A stretch of DNA of 64,000 bases from Sinonovacula constricta (lineage: Eukaryota > Mollusca > Bivalvia > Cardiida > Solecurtidae): positions 27,381,158 to 27,445,157 of the forward strand of contig CM017564.1 in assembly GCA_007844125.1 (NCBI GenBank), read 5' to 3'. A model generated the notes under the pieces. The model was not told the DNA's origin and searched no databases. It saw only the letters and a program-made list of their open reading frames with translations. The position numbers were made by a program, and so were the translations under genes. Below, piece by piece: positions 25,501 to 36,458 of this stretch (within the stretch, counting starts at the first letter, position 1; each line of letters opens with the position of its first letter).

Positions 25501-25721
25501 GCGGATCGGGAGGTCGCGGGTTCGAATCCCGGCTGGGTCAAACCAAAGACTTTAAAGTTGGTAGTGGTTGCTTCCCTCCTAACGCTCGGTGCTAAGGGGA
25601 CAGCACTACGCCTGACTCGTCGTTGTCAGTATAATGGGCCGGCCGGGTTCAGTCCCTGGGCTATAATGATAGAAATGTGGCTGCACAGTATCGGTAAAAA
25701 TGCTGGCTTATCTCATCCCAC
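25501..25721 (+). mobile_element. SINE family C, copy C2, 5'-truncated, 10-bp TSD
   Basis: Starts inside the tRNA part at gcggatcgg, keeps the B box ggttcgaatcc, then the common body and tail. Perfect duplication agtgtgtcat at 25491-25500 and 25722-25731. The truncated 5' end with a perfect duplication fits target-primed reverse transcription that stopped early. Confidence 0.93.
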
Positions 25722-25869
25722 AGTGTGTCATTGATAATACTTTATATACTACTAGTAGATTTATTTTGTAGATAGAAATGTATTTCTTCAAACTGTGTTA
25801 GTCCTTACTTCATTATTGAATGACTGTCACGAAAATAATAGCAAGGGCAAACACAGTGGCATCAATGAT

Positions 25870-26173
25870 CGAGGTGGTATCTGACAATTTGTCTTCATCA
25901 AATACACATAAACCTGGATTGGGGGGAAATGGGGCCAAATTTCTGCAAAACGCCAAAACTAAGTCTAACAAAAGGTGATTTTGAACATTGTCTAAATTGT
26001 AAGACAGCAGAAATCTTGAACTAAATCACTCTACATGCCCATTATTTCTAAAACTATAAATAAATATTATTGTGGTTTCTGTTAAAAATAGGCATTGAGA
26101 TCAGAGTGAATTACCTAAATAATTATATAAAGTTATGGGTCACATGGTCCAAAATGTCGTATACCACCTTTAA
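25870..26173 (+). mobile_element. Family A element, copy A7 (short form)
   Basis: Left end aggtggtatctgacaatttg; right end gtataccacct followed by TTAA (26170-26173). About 300 bp, interior deleted relative to A5. Confidence 0.75.
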
Positions 26174-26302
26174 GGCTATGAACTGAGAGTCAGTGAGCCT
26201 CAGTTACGAATTTCAGACTTGGCACAAGATGTTAGTCCATGGCCAAGAGTATTTAGATCTTTTACACATGTTTATGCATTGCCCGAGGTAGGGACTACCT
26301 GA

Positions 26303-26509
26303 GCATACACTTGAAATCTCCCACTTTTGGAGGGAGACTCCCACTTTTAAGGTTCAAAATTACTTGAAAATGAGGGCTGTTTTACACATTTTCAGAAATC
26401 TACCTACTTGGAAACAGATAACTTTTTTCTTTGTTTAAATGAAAACAAATCTCCAACTTTGCAAGTGAAAATCTCTGACTTTGGCCTCAGAAAAAGTTCA
26501 AATGTATGC
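26303..26509 (+). mobile_element. Family B element, copy B2
   Basis: 207 bp, from gcatacacttgaaatctccc to ttcaaatgtatg. The body has ttggagggagactcccac and tggcctcagaaaaagttc. Flanks repeat cctgag, the same kind of target (cctgNg) as B1. Lies 140 bp before exon 3. Confidence 0.75.
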
Positions 26510-26648
26510 CTGAGAATTGGTTTTACCAAAGAATTATAATGGAATTTAATGACCACAGGGGTAATAAAGGCTTGATTGCATTTCTGTTGTTATCCTTGAA
26601 ATAAAACACTATCACCTGTATGAAAACCATGTTTCTTGTTTGTTTCAG

Positions 26649-26743
26649 TCATGGTGGTCACCTGCTGCAGGTGGGAGGGATCTCACTGAACCAGGTGGTA
26701 GGGCAGCAGGTGGAGCGGGTGACGTCAGGTCCTGTCTGGATAG
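26649..26743 (+). CDS. exon 3: C-type lectin domain, middle part
   Basis: Acceptor tgtttcag ends at 26648; donor gtgggt starts at 26744. Starts with one base completing Ser51 and ends in phase 1. It encodes residues 51-82, with G-G-H-L-L at 53-57 (the G-G-x-L motif that follows helix alpha-1) and V-W-I at 80-82, completed by Gly83 to W-I-G, the core strand motif of the fold. It joins exons 2 and 4 without a frame change. Confidence 0.92.
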
Positions 26744-27399
26744 GTGGGTACCAGTACTCATACCGGTGTTATTATGTCCACCTTGAAGAATTACCAAGGG
26801 GATTAATGTATCCCTTGGCCCTGGGCCTTCTTATCAGTCCATAACCCAATTCTGATTTAATTGCTAACAACTTTATGCAAAGGCAACCACATATATACTT
26901 TTAAGATTTCTCAGAAAATTGTGTAGCTCAGAAAGCTCCCAGCAGGGAACTGGCTGATCTGTATCTACACTTTTTACATAAGCTCAAGCAGTTTTTTAGT
27001 TAGTAGGTTTAGCCATACGGTGTTCTTTTAAATCTGTAAAATTTGTCAATGAAACATGTTTGGCCAGGAAAATTGAAAGAAGATTTTGCCAACAATAGAA
27101 AAATCTACAGCGATATTATGGCTCCTTGCCTCTAAATACATGAAACATAATTTACTGTTGAAAGAAAATTAGAAAATCATAATTTTTAGTTTATGCTCAT
27201 AGTACATTAATAGCAGAGTTGCATATTTTGAGAAGGTATGGTTCATTAAACACAAGCATTATGTCTGATCACCAGTAATCAGAAAATTGAAAAACCTGGT
27301 TTTGTGTCATTTGACATGCTCCTGTTGTTGTTTTAATTAAAAATTACAGCTCATATATCAAATAAGGGATACCTTAACATTCATCTTCTTTAATTTTAG
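26744..27399 (+). other. intron, 656 bp
   Basis: Contains one family F motif (agctcccagcagggaactgg, then gatctgtatctacact, 26930-26980). Nothing else recognised. Confidence 0.7.
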
Positions 27400-27723
27400 G
27401 TTTCCAACGAGACAAATATGGTGAATATAAATGGACAAACGGAGCTAAAGGTGCAGTGTATGAGGGGATATGGCTGCTGGGTCAGCCAGAGGTCAAATGG
27501 AATGACCTTGACCTTTGTGTTTCCATGGTGACAGAGAATGGGGAGGGGAAGTACCGTTGGAGCCTTGGAGGTTGTGAGGAGAGACATGGGTTTGTGTGTG
27601 AAGGGGAGGCATGTGTGGATGGTGATTTCCGCTGTGACAACAACCAGTGTGTGGGGAGGAACTGGCGTTGTGATGGGCAGGAGGACTGTAGTGATGGCAG
27701 TGACGAGGCCAACTGTGGACAAG
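27400..27723 (+). CDS. exon 4: end of C-type lectin domain plus LDLa module
   Basis: Acceptor ttaattttag ends at 27399; donor gtatgc starts at 27724. Residues 83-190. The first part finishes the lectin fold: K-W-T-N-G (93-97), Cys122, Cys141, and G-F-V-Cys149. The position of the sugar-binding EPN/QPD motif reads Q-P-E (111-113) and the usual W-N-D before Cys141 reads W-S-L (136-138), so canonical calcium-dependent sugar binding is doubtful. Residues 154-188 are a complete LDL-receptor class A module: six cysteines (154, 161, 166, 173, 179, 188) and the acidic calcium cage [12 protein letters not shown]. Minus-strand frames over the same DNA are shadows. Confidence 0.97.
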
Positions 27724-28852
27724 GTATGCAGTGGGATATGGGTACAGTTATTGTTAGTTCTTTATACAATGTACATATACTGACTGATATTTTAAATTCT
27801 ACTTGAAATAACATACTTTAGTTTTAGTTACCTAATTATTATTATAAGATGCATATGTGTACTTTGTACTTTATTAGTTTGTTACATTATTATGGAGATG
27901 TCACTTCTAATTCTCAACACATTTTCATGTGTTTACACTACGTTACATTCCATTGAATGCAATATATTTTATTTTTGCCAGTGAAACTATCATACAATAT
28001 GTAATACCACAGGTTGAAGGCTATGTCCATTTTTCTGGTTGATCCAAACATTCCCTGTGGAGTCTGAAGCATTTGTCAGTGAATTACAGAGCTTGATTTC
28101 TTATATTAATTTTAATATAACTACATTGGTTCCATTAAATTCATCCAGTTTTTAGGAAGACTTGTCATTGGTTGGTGTAGGTATCCAGCTTATGTATGTT
28201 TCTACAGCATGTGTGTTAACCTGGAGAAATAAACTTTGCAGACATATTATTCAGTTGAGATGTCAAGCTAAGTTTTGACCACATCATTATTGCTGCTTTG
28301 TTAAATCTTCTCTGTCACATTAACTGCACTTGCACTTTTTGCCAGGTGTATGGTGTTAACAAATAAGAAATTTGTAAAAGTATTTTTTTGCTAGAAACCA
28401 TCTGGAAGTAAAATATGAGCTTGAGCAAAAATCGTCCCTGATAAATGTTTCTGCAAGATGAGCCAGTACAATTGTGGTTAGTGACTGGTTTACCTGCTTA
28501 TAATTACCAGAACAATTAAAGATATACACATGCAATACCAGTCTTGGCACTGGTATTTTTTAAAAGCAATGGCAACTACATATTGTTGCTTTCTTTAACA
28601 ATAGGCTTAAAATGGTTCTAAATTAAACAAATATACAAAATATGACAGAATGATTCTTTCGTTTATTTTTGTGAAACTGATATTCAAAACATATATGTGG
28701 CTAGATGAAAAGTTAAAAAAATTTAAAAAATTGTTTTTTCTTTAATTAAATAGAAAAGACTTTGTTGCTTTGTTGTTGGTGAATTTAATTTATATGATGT
28801 TAAAATAATATTATGAAAACAACATTTTTTTTTATCTCATCATCTTTGTATA

Positions 28853-29160
28853 CCAGACCTAGTAGTGCAATCAGTAGAGGGTAAGCTGCAGGTACTGGAG
28901 GCCCCAGGTTCGATCCCGGGCCCCAACATACCAAAGTTATTGAAAATGGTAGTTGTATAGCTCCCTTGCTAACGCTCAAGCAAGTATAAGGGTATTTCCA
29001 CGACTGGTTGGTCTGGTGCCAGGATAATTTGACTGGGTGTGGAATCATGCCAGGTGTTCACAGCATACTATACACAGTGAAGGCAGCAGTATATCTGCTT
29101 CAAGTAGACACCATCTCCAGATAACTGAAATACTATTGGTGGGATGATAAACCCAACAAA
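28853..29160 (+). mobile_element. SINE family D, copy D2 (full length, 12-bp perfect TSD)
   Basis: Flanked by catctttgtata at 28841-28852 and 29161-29172. tRNA-like head: cctagtagtgcaatcagtag and B box ggttcgatccc. Body: atagctcccttgctaacgct, ttccacgactggttgg, gtgttcacagcat, cagtgaaggcagcag. 3' end: gggatgataaacccaacaaa. This copy defines the ~308-bp family length. Confidence 0.95.
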
Positions 29161-29877
29161 CATCTTTGTATAAAAATATAACTCACGTCATATGGAAATA
29201 ACAGAGCTGAACTAAGATGTGGCAGGTTGATGTGTTATTAAATTATGAGAAATTTGATTGACAGTTAGAAATACACCCTAATTTGCATCTAATTGAATAT
29301 TAATTGAATATCAATTAGTAAGGAAGAATGTAACTAATGGAGTAATAGATGAGACCTTTTGATGTATGTCTGTTGGAGGGGTTGGGTTCGCAGTGATGGA
29401 TTGGAATAAAATCTGATGTATGCCCTCGTCTCTGTTCCAACTTTCTTAGCCAAGATTTACTATCACCCTTAGTCTGATGTATTTGATAAGAGCCCATACT
29501 AAAGTCTTCTCGTTTTCTTCTTCTAACTTCATGCAAAGGTTACCTCTATATCTAGACATAGAGACTTAGCAGCACAAAGTATTGGTTCTGATTTGACATC
29601 TCACTGCTGAACTAGATCTACTCTATTGTCCCTTAGCTTTATCTGTTTATACTTCCAGCCTCAGAGTTCATTTACGTCACTTTTTGGTGGCTAGTGGGAT
29701 TTCCTTACACTAAATAGTTGCAGTATGATTCATGCTCGTCTATCTTATTTTCTCCATACAATATTTTCTTCATCTAAATTAAAGTTAAATTTAATACCAA
29801 AATTTTTCGATGTTTTGGTTCCATTGGGGATGTAGGAACACCTGTTATGATCATATTTACTTGCATTGATTCAGCAT

Positions 29878-30175
29878 TTAAAGGTGGTTTCCAACAGTTT
29901 GCCTATATCAAACTCATTTAACAATACCTTACCACTGCTTTAGGGAGCTAGGGGATAATTTCTGCATAAACTCATACTTTAGTACAAATAAAGACAGTTT
30001 TGAACAATGCCTACAGTTTTAGACACTCTAAAATAGCTATCTCTGCAGCATGGCTCAGATAGGAAATACCTGTTTGTCAATGAACAGCATTTTGCAAGAT
30101 CTTTTCAGGTAACAATGACTTACTTGGTCATTTGAGAAAAATATTATGGTCCAAACTGTTGGATACCACCTTTAA
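29878..30175 (+). mobile_element. Family A element, copy A8 (298 bp)
   Basis: TTAA on both sides (29878-29881, 30172-30175); ends aggtggtttccaacagtttg and caaactgttggataccacct. The interior keeps cagcatggctcagataggaa and ttttgcaagatcttttcagg. Confidence 0.88.
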
Positions 30176-30436
30176 TGTAGTAAATAGAGTACATTGTCTT
30201 TTAAGTAAACTTAAATTTTTGTTACATTACTGAATGAGCAAAGTAATATGGTTGTATAAGTTTAAATGGTACAAAGTTACTTTAAGTACCTTGATGGGAT
30301 TTGACCGTGTAACCATGCAATAGTTACTGATACCTTCAGATATAAATGACATTTGTAGAGGCAACAAGGTGTGTGCATAGGTTTTTGGTTATGAATTTTG
30401 TGTTTAGGTAAGTATAATAGTTATTGTTGGTTCGGC

Positions 30437-30632
30437 GGTCATCGCTGGTACCACGGTCATCGGAATACTCCTTACTTGCCTACGAGGCGTCCTGTGTCAA
30501 TTGTTTACGCTGTTTGACCTAGATCAATATATTTAAAAGGCAACTTTCATTTCTTGTTTGCGAAGAGATAGAGTTATTATGAGTTATTCTGGGTATAAAG
30601 AAAATTAACTACCGCGGTACCAGTGAAGACCA
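30437..30632. mobile_element. Possible small inverted-repeat element
   Basis: About 21-bp imperfect inverted repeats, ggtcatcgctggtaccacgg at 30437 and its inverse ccgcggtaccagtgaagacc ending at 30632, enclose ~150 bp. It is a single copy in this window with no clear target duplication. Confidence 0.4.
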
Positions 30633-31017
30633 TCCTATATCGGAAATTTCTACCAACTTTGATATTTATCCAGGCTAACCTTGCGTCAGCATGTCTAAGT
30701 ACACCAAAAGTGGGGTCAGACAGTTTATTGTGCTATTAATACTATACTACATTTACATTTTGGATGAATTTGTATCTTTTTCAAGGTTGTGTATGCTAGG
30801 AGGTCCATATGTCTCAAAGAGTGTACATTGAATGGAAACTTTGTTAATGCCAACAATCAGATATAACTTAGAATTCAACTTTCATCCTTGCTAAAAAATC
30901 ATGAATGTGCAGCAATGATGCTCAGCAAATATTACAACTATTGTCCTTAAGTATAGCCAAACTTTACATCTACTTTTTTTTTTATACTCAAAATATTGTT
31001 CTTCATTTAGTCTGTAT

Positions 31018-31600
31018 ATTTTCTTCCACAATCAAAATCTACTCTGTAAGTAACAGAGTAAAGTTAAAAAAGTAACTTCTTGTACAATTCTTTCCACAAA
31101 AGTGGCATAGGTATTCCAAAATAAGAAAGTTTTTGTTTATGAACAGCAGCTAAACTTGAGGTCCCAGGTCCAAACCCCGCTTGGTGAATTTTTATTCCTT
31201 TCTTCAGAAAAGATGGAACACATTGTTTTTTCAGATGTCTGCCAGTCTATTGGTCGGTCTTTAGATCACTTCATTTCCAATTGATAACAAGATATTTTAT
31301 GGACTCAAATTCCTCATACTTTCTAGGGACAATAAATTGGTCAGGGCATGTAAAAAAAATACCTGATTAATTTTTTCATTAGCAGGGTAAAGGTCATTGT
31401 CATAGTGACCTTCATTCAGATGACCTTAAAAGTGACACTTGTTAAAGATAATAATTTTTTAACAATTACTCAAGACTGATGAAACTCAAATTACTTAAAC
31501 TTGGTAGGAACATTGGTCCTGGTGAGTAGATTACTCTTGTTAATGTTAAGGTCACTGGCACAAAGGTCAAGGTCACAACAACCTGGAATGTGGTTTTTGT
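31018..31600. repeat. Dispersed-repeat region with aggtca motifs
   Basis: 31030-31090 shares aaaatctact, agtaacacag-like and aaaaagtaacttc blocks with 39670-39735. 31270-31600 contains two related blocks (ttccaattgataac at about 31279 and 31600; actcaaatt near 31307 and 31487) and clusters of aaggtcaaggtcac. A region of the same style lies at 38890-39080. Probably remnants of one dispersed family; the aggtca clusters are part of it rather than evidence of a hormone-receptor site. Confidence 0.45.
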
Positions 31601-32339
31601 TTCCAATTGATAACTAGAGATTGCCCGATCCCTCAATCGTTCCATTAAACTTAATTGGTAAGTAGGAAACCTGGAATGGTTTTGGGGTAATAAAACCAGG
31701 AAGTAAGTGGGGCGGAGGTAAGATGGCGAGAATATGTTTTATAATTAATTGTTTAATTTTTTTATGTGTTATATTTAGTTAAAATAATGATTTGTTTTTC
31801 CCCACTTTCTTTACTTAGCAGGACATAAACATTATCTTGTGAGGTAAGGAACTTTGAGAACAAATAACTATAATCGAATTTTGACCAAAACTATTGCATA
31901 TAATATAACAGTACCACTGACACAATAAAACCTGATAATGCAAAATGTGTGCATATTATATAAAATTAAAACAATGATATAATTAAGTAGTGCAGAAAAC
32001 ATATATTATAACTTTTCTTGTATGACACATTTGATTCTACTCTAGTATAATAAATTTGATTCTACTTCAACCAATATGCAAAGATGTATGCATGTTATAG
32101 GGTTTGTGTAAAAACTATATTCACATACACTCTGATCCAGCATCACTGGCCCCAGCACCTGGCTCTGTGTGTACGTTGGATGGGCACAACTCCTCAAAAT
32201 CAGCCTCGGAAGCACTTGTTGCTGCCGAGTTTCGAGCATGTAATCCTGTTCTTGCTGCCATGTTGTTATTAGCAAATGCTTCAAATTTTTGTATTGTTAT
32301 AAATGATAGGTTGCTGAAGGTTCAAATTCAGACAGTCTT

Positions 32340-32520
32340 GACCAGCTCCTAACAGGGATATATATGTTACATGTCAGGGTTGATATACTTATAAACAGAG
32401 ACTGAGTAGCAAATAGTGCAGATCCTGATTAGACAGCTCCCAGCAGGGATATATATGTTACATGTCAGGGTTGATATACTTATAAACTGAGACTGAGCAG
32501 CAAATCTCATAGGCAGGACC
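32340..32520. repeat. 91-bp tandem duplication, two units, with family F motif
   Basis: agctcctaacagggatatat at 32344 repeats as agctcccagcagggatatat at 32435, with the following ~70 bp nearly identical. Each unit includes part of the family F motif (caaatagtgcagatcctgat). Confidence 0.85.
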
Positions 32521-33385
32521 TTTTAAGACTGTAAAAAAATTTTTTTGAATTAGTAAAGACAGCTTTTAGTGACACCTTGAATAAACATTTTCTAAATGTG
32601 TCTCTGGCATGACATACTATTTTACATTTTGACATTAATAAGGTCATTAGGACGACACATCATATAAGGTTTATGAATTAATCAAGGGGAAGCCATTGTT
32701 ATATGATTATGTCTTTCAAATCATATGCTAATGAGGTATATTTACATGAAATTAAGAATCGTTTATATGCTTTTTTTTATTTTAACAGAGTGGCATGTAT
32801 AGCAAACACAGGTGGTAACTTATTATTCTGTTTGTATTTCATTCTATCTGAATATTAAGTTATTTTCTTAAAGACACAATTTGTTATTGTAGCTTTTTTT
32901 GTCATTCTGTGTGTTCCTTTGTTAAAAATCATTTATTACTAAAATTTGTAAATTTTTTAATTCATAAAATAATTGTCCCTGCTACATCCATCTGCAATAT
33001 TATGAAATACCCTACACTGCTTTACAAAGTTTTGCTACTTTAATTTATTGCTTTCATGCATAGTTAATTAATATGTTAATTAAAAGTGTTCTAAGCATCA
33101 ACATAAACTATGGGCATAATTATAATTATAAAGCACTTGCTTAACTGTTTATGACATGACATATAACATCTGGGATAATAAATTTGGTGTGAATGATGAA
33201 TATACCAAGGGAAAAGGGTTGCAGCTTCAACAGTTTCCCCAAAAGACAAAGATTAAGTGTCATCTTTTCACCTTCTCTGACAGTTTCTAACCCTTGTCAT
33301 GCTGTATTTGTTAGTAACCCAACAAACCATACACATTCTTAGTCATTGGAATACATCCACCTGCAGTCATGCCTATTTCTAAAGA

Positions 33386-33435
33386 AATGGCAGCAAATAG
33401 TGCAGATCCTAGTCAGACTGCCTCTAGTCTTCTCT
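33386..33435 (+). repeat. Family F motif
   Basis: cagcaaatagtgcagatcct followed by agtcagactgcc. Lies just before family A copy A9. Confidence 0.5.
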
Positions 33436-33459
33436 TTTGAGATAACATTATAATTTATC

Positions 33460-33695
33460 ATCATCTAGGTAATCCGCTATGATGTTGGTATCTATCTTGC
33501 TTATATATAGATTTGGAATCATGGAAATTTTATACAGTTTCCTTGGTGATTTGTACTGTCTTACAATGCAGATAGTGTTCAAATCAGTCTTTACTTATAC
33601 TAAAATATGTGCTTATGCAGAAATTATGCCCCCAAAGCAATGGTAAGGTATTGTTACATTAATTTAACATAGACAAACTGTCAGATATCACCTGT
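33460..33695 (-). mobile_element. Family A element, copy A9 (one end)
   Basis: Right end gacaaactgtcagatatcac then ctgtaa. The interior matches A5 and A1 (atgcagaaattatgccccca, attgttacat). The left part is lost. Confidence 0.65.
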
Positions 33696-33697
33696 AA

Positions 33698-33993
33698 GAC
33701 ATCGGCTCCAGGTACGGGAGGCCCCGGGTTCGATCCCAGGCCGCGACATACCAAAGTCGTTGAAAATTGTAGTGGTATAGCTCCCTTGCTAACGCTCAAG
33801 TAAATATAAAGGTAGTTCCACAACTGGTTGGCCCGGTGTCAGGCTAATGCGACTGGGTGTGGTGGTATCATGCCAGATGTTCATGGCATGCTAAACACAG
33901 TGAAGGCAGCACTATACCTGCTTCATGTGGACAACGTCTCCAGATAACTGAAATACTGTTGGTGGGATGATAAACCCAATAAACAAACAAACA
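33698..33993 (+). mobile_element. SINE family D, copy D3 (5'-truncated)
   Basis: Begins in the tRNA part at catcggctccaggtacggga, keeps B box ggttcgatccc and the whole body, and ends in ccaataaacaaacaaac. It starts two to three bases after A9. Confidence 0.88.
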
Positions 33994-34837
33994 TCATCTT
34001 AAGGTGTGAATTTACTTTCCTCGCAATGCTTCATACATTTTGAATCTAAATGTATAAAATTATCATGCATTTAGATTCATTTTGTTAACCATATGTATTT
34101 GCTTCAACTCTTTACTCCAGCAAGAATTTACAAGTTCTAAGAAAATAAGTTGGACTCAGATCAGTCACCTTCCATGGAGAGCTGTCTTGCCAGAACCCAT
34201 AGGTTTTGCTTCTGCCTTATCAAGGAAAATTGTTTAGTAATCTTTACATGCTTTTCGTAGCAAGTAATTAATGTATAAGAAATAATATGGGTGTTATAAC
34301 AAATAATTATGGAGAAGACTAGGGAAAGCTTGACAGCACACAGAAGGATTCCTAGAAAGTTAGCAGTGAACCTTGCTTGCATCGTATCTGGATTACAAAC
34401 AATCCGGTTGCTGTTAGATAGTTAATCATAATATCCTTTCATTTTTTGATGATGTTTATGCTGTTATGGCATGAACAATATGGTGCAGGAGACTGCAGTG
34501 TGTCCGGTTTCATTTTGAATTGGTTATATGGCCTGGGAAGAAAATGATGCTGGAGGAAAGAAGAATCACCTTTGCTGGCTCCATCAACCTAAACTTGTAT
34601 GCAATATATTACAGTTCATGAAAATGCTAGGTCCAGCCCATGACTAGAATCCATCAACCACTGCTAGGCTCCATCTTTATACACTTGTTCTCTGTTTAGT
34701 ACACTCCCCAATGAAGGTAAAAATTGAGGATAAACAAAACCAAATAATGAAACCCAATCATGGCCTGGACCAGCTCCCTGAATTCTACCGACTCTACCCA
34801 CACATGTCATACTCCCACAGCATGTCCATTTATATAC

Positions 34838-35128
34838 TTTTTATTATGATCAGATGTAGAGGGATGGTTCAGCCTCATGAATACAAACTCCACCCACCCA
34901 TGTCAAGCTTCATCTACATATACTTATATCCTTGCCTTTACAGTCCACTGTACAATGATGGTTCAGCCTTATGGTTTACAAACTCCACCCACCCATGTCA
35001 TGCTCCATCTACATACTCTTACGTCTTTGCCTTTACGGTCCACTGTACAATGATGGTTCAGCCTCATGGTTTACAAACTCCACCCACCCATGTCAAGCTT
35101 CAGCTAGATGTACTTCTTATTTTTACAG
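34838..35128 (+). repeat. Three tandem decayed copies of the exon 5 start region
   Basis: The block gatggttcagcctcatg, tacaaactccacccacccat, gtcaagcttc recurs at about 34862, 34957 and 35052, before the intact exon at 35129. Spacings are about 95 and 90 bp. The copy at 34944 has an intact acceptor-like ctttacag before tccactgt; the one at 35039 reads ctttacgg, so its AG is lost. The third copy (35039) is in frame with exon 5 with no stop between them; the second (34944) is out of frame and reaches a stop within about 110 bp. These look like tandem duplication of exon 5's first half plus its acceptor, without its donor. Confidence 0.85.
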
Positions 35129-35259
35129 TCCACTGTGGAGGCATGGTGCAGCCCCCTGAGTACAAACTCCACCCACCCATGTCAGACTCCACCTACCTGC
35201 CTGACCTTACCTGTCGCTGGCTCATCCAGGCTCCAATAGGACACAAGGTCCATCTTCAG
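35129..35259 (+). CDS. exon 5: CUB1, first half
   Basis: Acceptor tatttttacag ends at 35128; donor gtgagt starts at 35260. It completes Val191 and ends in phase 0. Residues 191-234: Cys193-G-G, then P-P-E-Y-K, Cys219-R-W-L-I, and G-H-K-V-H-L-Q. This is the first half of a CUB beta-sandwich with its first disulphide pair (193-219). The acceptor was chosen over the upstream look-alikes because only it keeps C-G-G, the CUB-starting motif, next to the LDLa module. Confidence 0.93.
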
Positions 35260-36219
35260 GTGAGTTTTAGAACATATTAATTGTTCAAACAATACAAGGT
35301 TATTTGTAGAACAAGTAAGTTCAAATAATATTGAACATGGTTAACTTGTAGCAGAGTCATCATGTTTCCTTCGACATACGTATTACATATAATTCTGTAC
35401 AGGCACTGTTTTTAGCAGGCATTTACTGATAGCGGGTAGTGGCCATGCCCGGTCTGTCTTTATGCTTCCAAAATCAAAAAATTCGTATAATTCCCCTACC
35501 ACCCAAAAATCCAATCAGTTCAAGGAAAACTTCTTGATTGACCTTTGCACAAATAAATTGTATATATACATGTATACAATAGCTGGATATAACTTTTTCT
35601 TTTTTAAATTTTTTATTGAGTTTAGAAAAATAACAGTCTGTTATGTATTAAAATGGAAATGAAAAAGGATAGCATCATTGTTTTTGTCAATGAAAGTAAC
35701 CATAAAAATATTTAATTATACCGAAATAAATCTCATGCCACATTTAATATCTTGTCTGTTTATAATCTACCACTTTTTGCCTCCGGTATCTAGGTAACAG
35801 AACAACAGATAAGCAACAAACAAGTTTTTATGTAGAAAAAAAGAGTAGTCAAACACAAAGTGTTAATGACATTGTAGGTGTGGTGTTATTTGCATTTAAT
35901 GAGAATTGCAACAAATAGCGCATAGACAAGGTGGCAAATGCATTGACTCGAATAATTGCCTTCTGCACGTTCTGGTGTGAGATATGATGATGTAAGTGAT
36001 AAATCCTCCTAATTGATTGCTTAACCCATGTTTGCGTAAATGCCGCTTATTTTTATTGTGCTTTTTCTTTGTAACGCGTTTTGCCGTTGTAATAATTTTA
36101 TGCTTGAGGGTATTTTTAAGGAAGAAAGCTGAGGAGTAAATAAATATGGTAAACAGCAGTGACTTATGACTAATGACTTATTATCAGGGTTAAAAAGAAC
36201 ATACCTACAGTGTAATGAG

Positions 36220-36458
36220 GGGGCGCCCATGGTGTAGTGGTATAGTTGCCAATTTGTAAGTCCTCTGACTGCTTAGCCTCCCACTACGTGGGTTTGAGTC
36301 CCGTTCGGGTTGGCGGACTTAATGTGGGAAGGTCATCAAGTTGACCAGCAGTGCACCAGTGGTTCAACCCAGGACATTTGTCTGGGTTTTTTTTTTCTAC
36401 CAGAACAGCTGGACATCCCTACAATGATCATAGTTGGTCAGTTCAAAAACAAACAAAT
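36220..36458 (+). mobile_element. SINE family E, copy E2 (full length, 15-bp TSD)
   Basis: Flanked by ctacagtgtaatgag (36205-36219) and ctacagtgtaacgag (36459-36473). tRNA-like head ggggcgcccatggtgtagtg, loop tttgtaagtcctctgactgc, B box gggtttgagtccc. The body has ggttcaacccagga and ctacaatgatcatagttggt; A-rich 3' end. Confidence 0.93.

Larger units (their letters stand above)
15249..26648 (+). other. intron, 11.4 kb
   Basis: Holds a GAT-rich repeat, an 11-bp-TIR element, SINE copies E1, C1, E5 and C2, family A copies A4-A7, family B copies B1-B2 and the 42-bp array, listed separately. The stretches 15550-16230, 17455-18830, 19330-20424, 20720-21460, 22650-23800 and 24230-25490 show no exon-like or repeat feature I can support. 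Confidence 0.7.
27724..35128 (+). other. intron, 7.4 kb
   Basis: Carries SINE copies D2 and D3, family A copies A8 and A9, an inverted-repeat element, AGGTCA-rich dispersed repeats, a 91-bp duplication and the duplicated pieces of exon 5, listed separately. 27730-28840, 29175-29875 and 33990-34690 hold nothing I recognise. Confidence 0.7.

Noticed and set aside
27396..27814. Two minus-strand frames over exon 4
   Set aside because: Mirror frames of the CTLD/LDLa exon, which has full domain motifs on the + strand.
31380..31590. Cluster of nuclear-receptor half-sites (aggtca)
   Set aside because: The motif belongs to a dispersed repeat seen in two places, so it does not point to local regulation.
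34711..35280. 189-codon frame running into exon 5
   Set aside because: The part before 35129 is intron plus duplicated exon pieces; the acceptor at 35128 and the CUB start motif set the real exon boundary.
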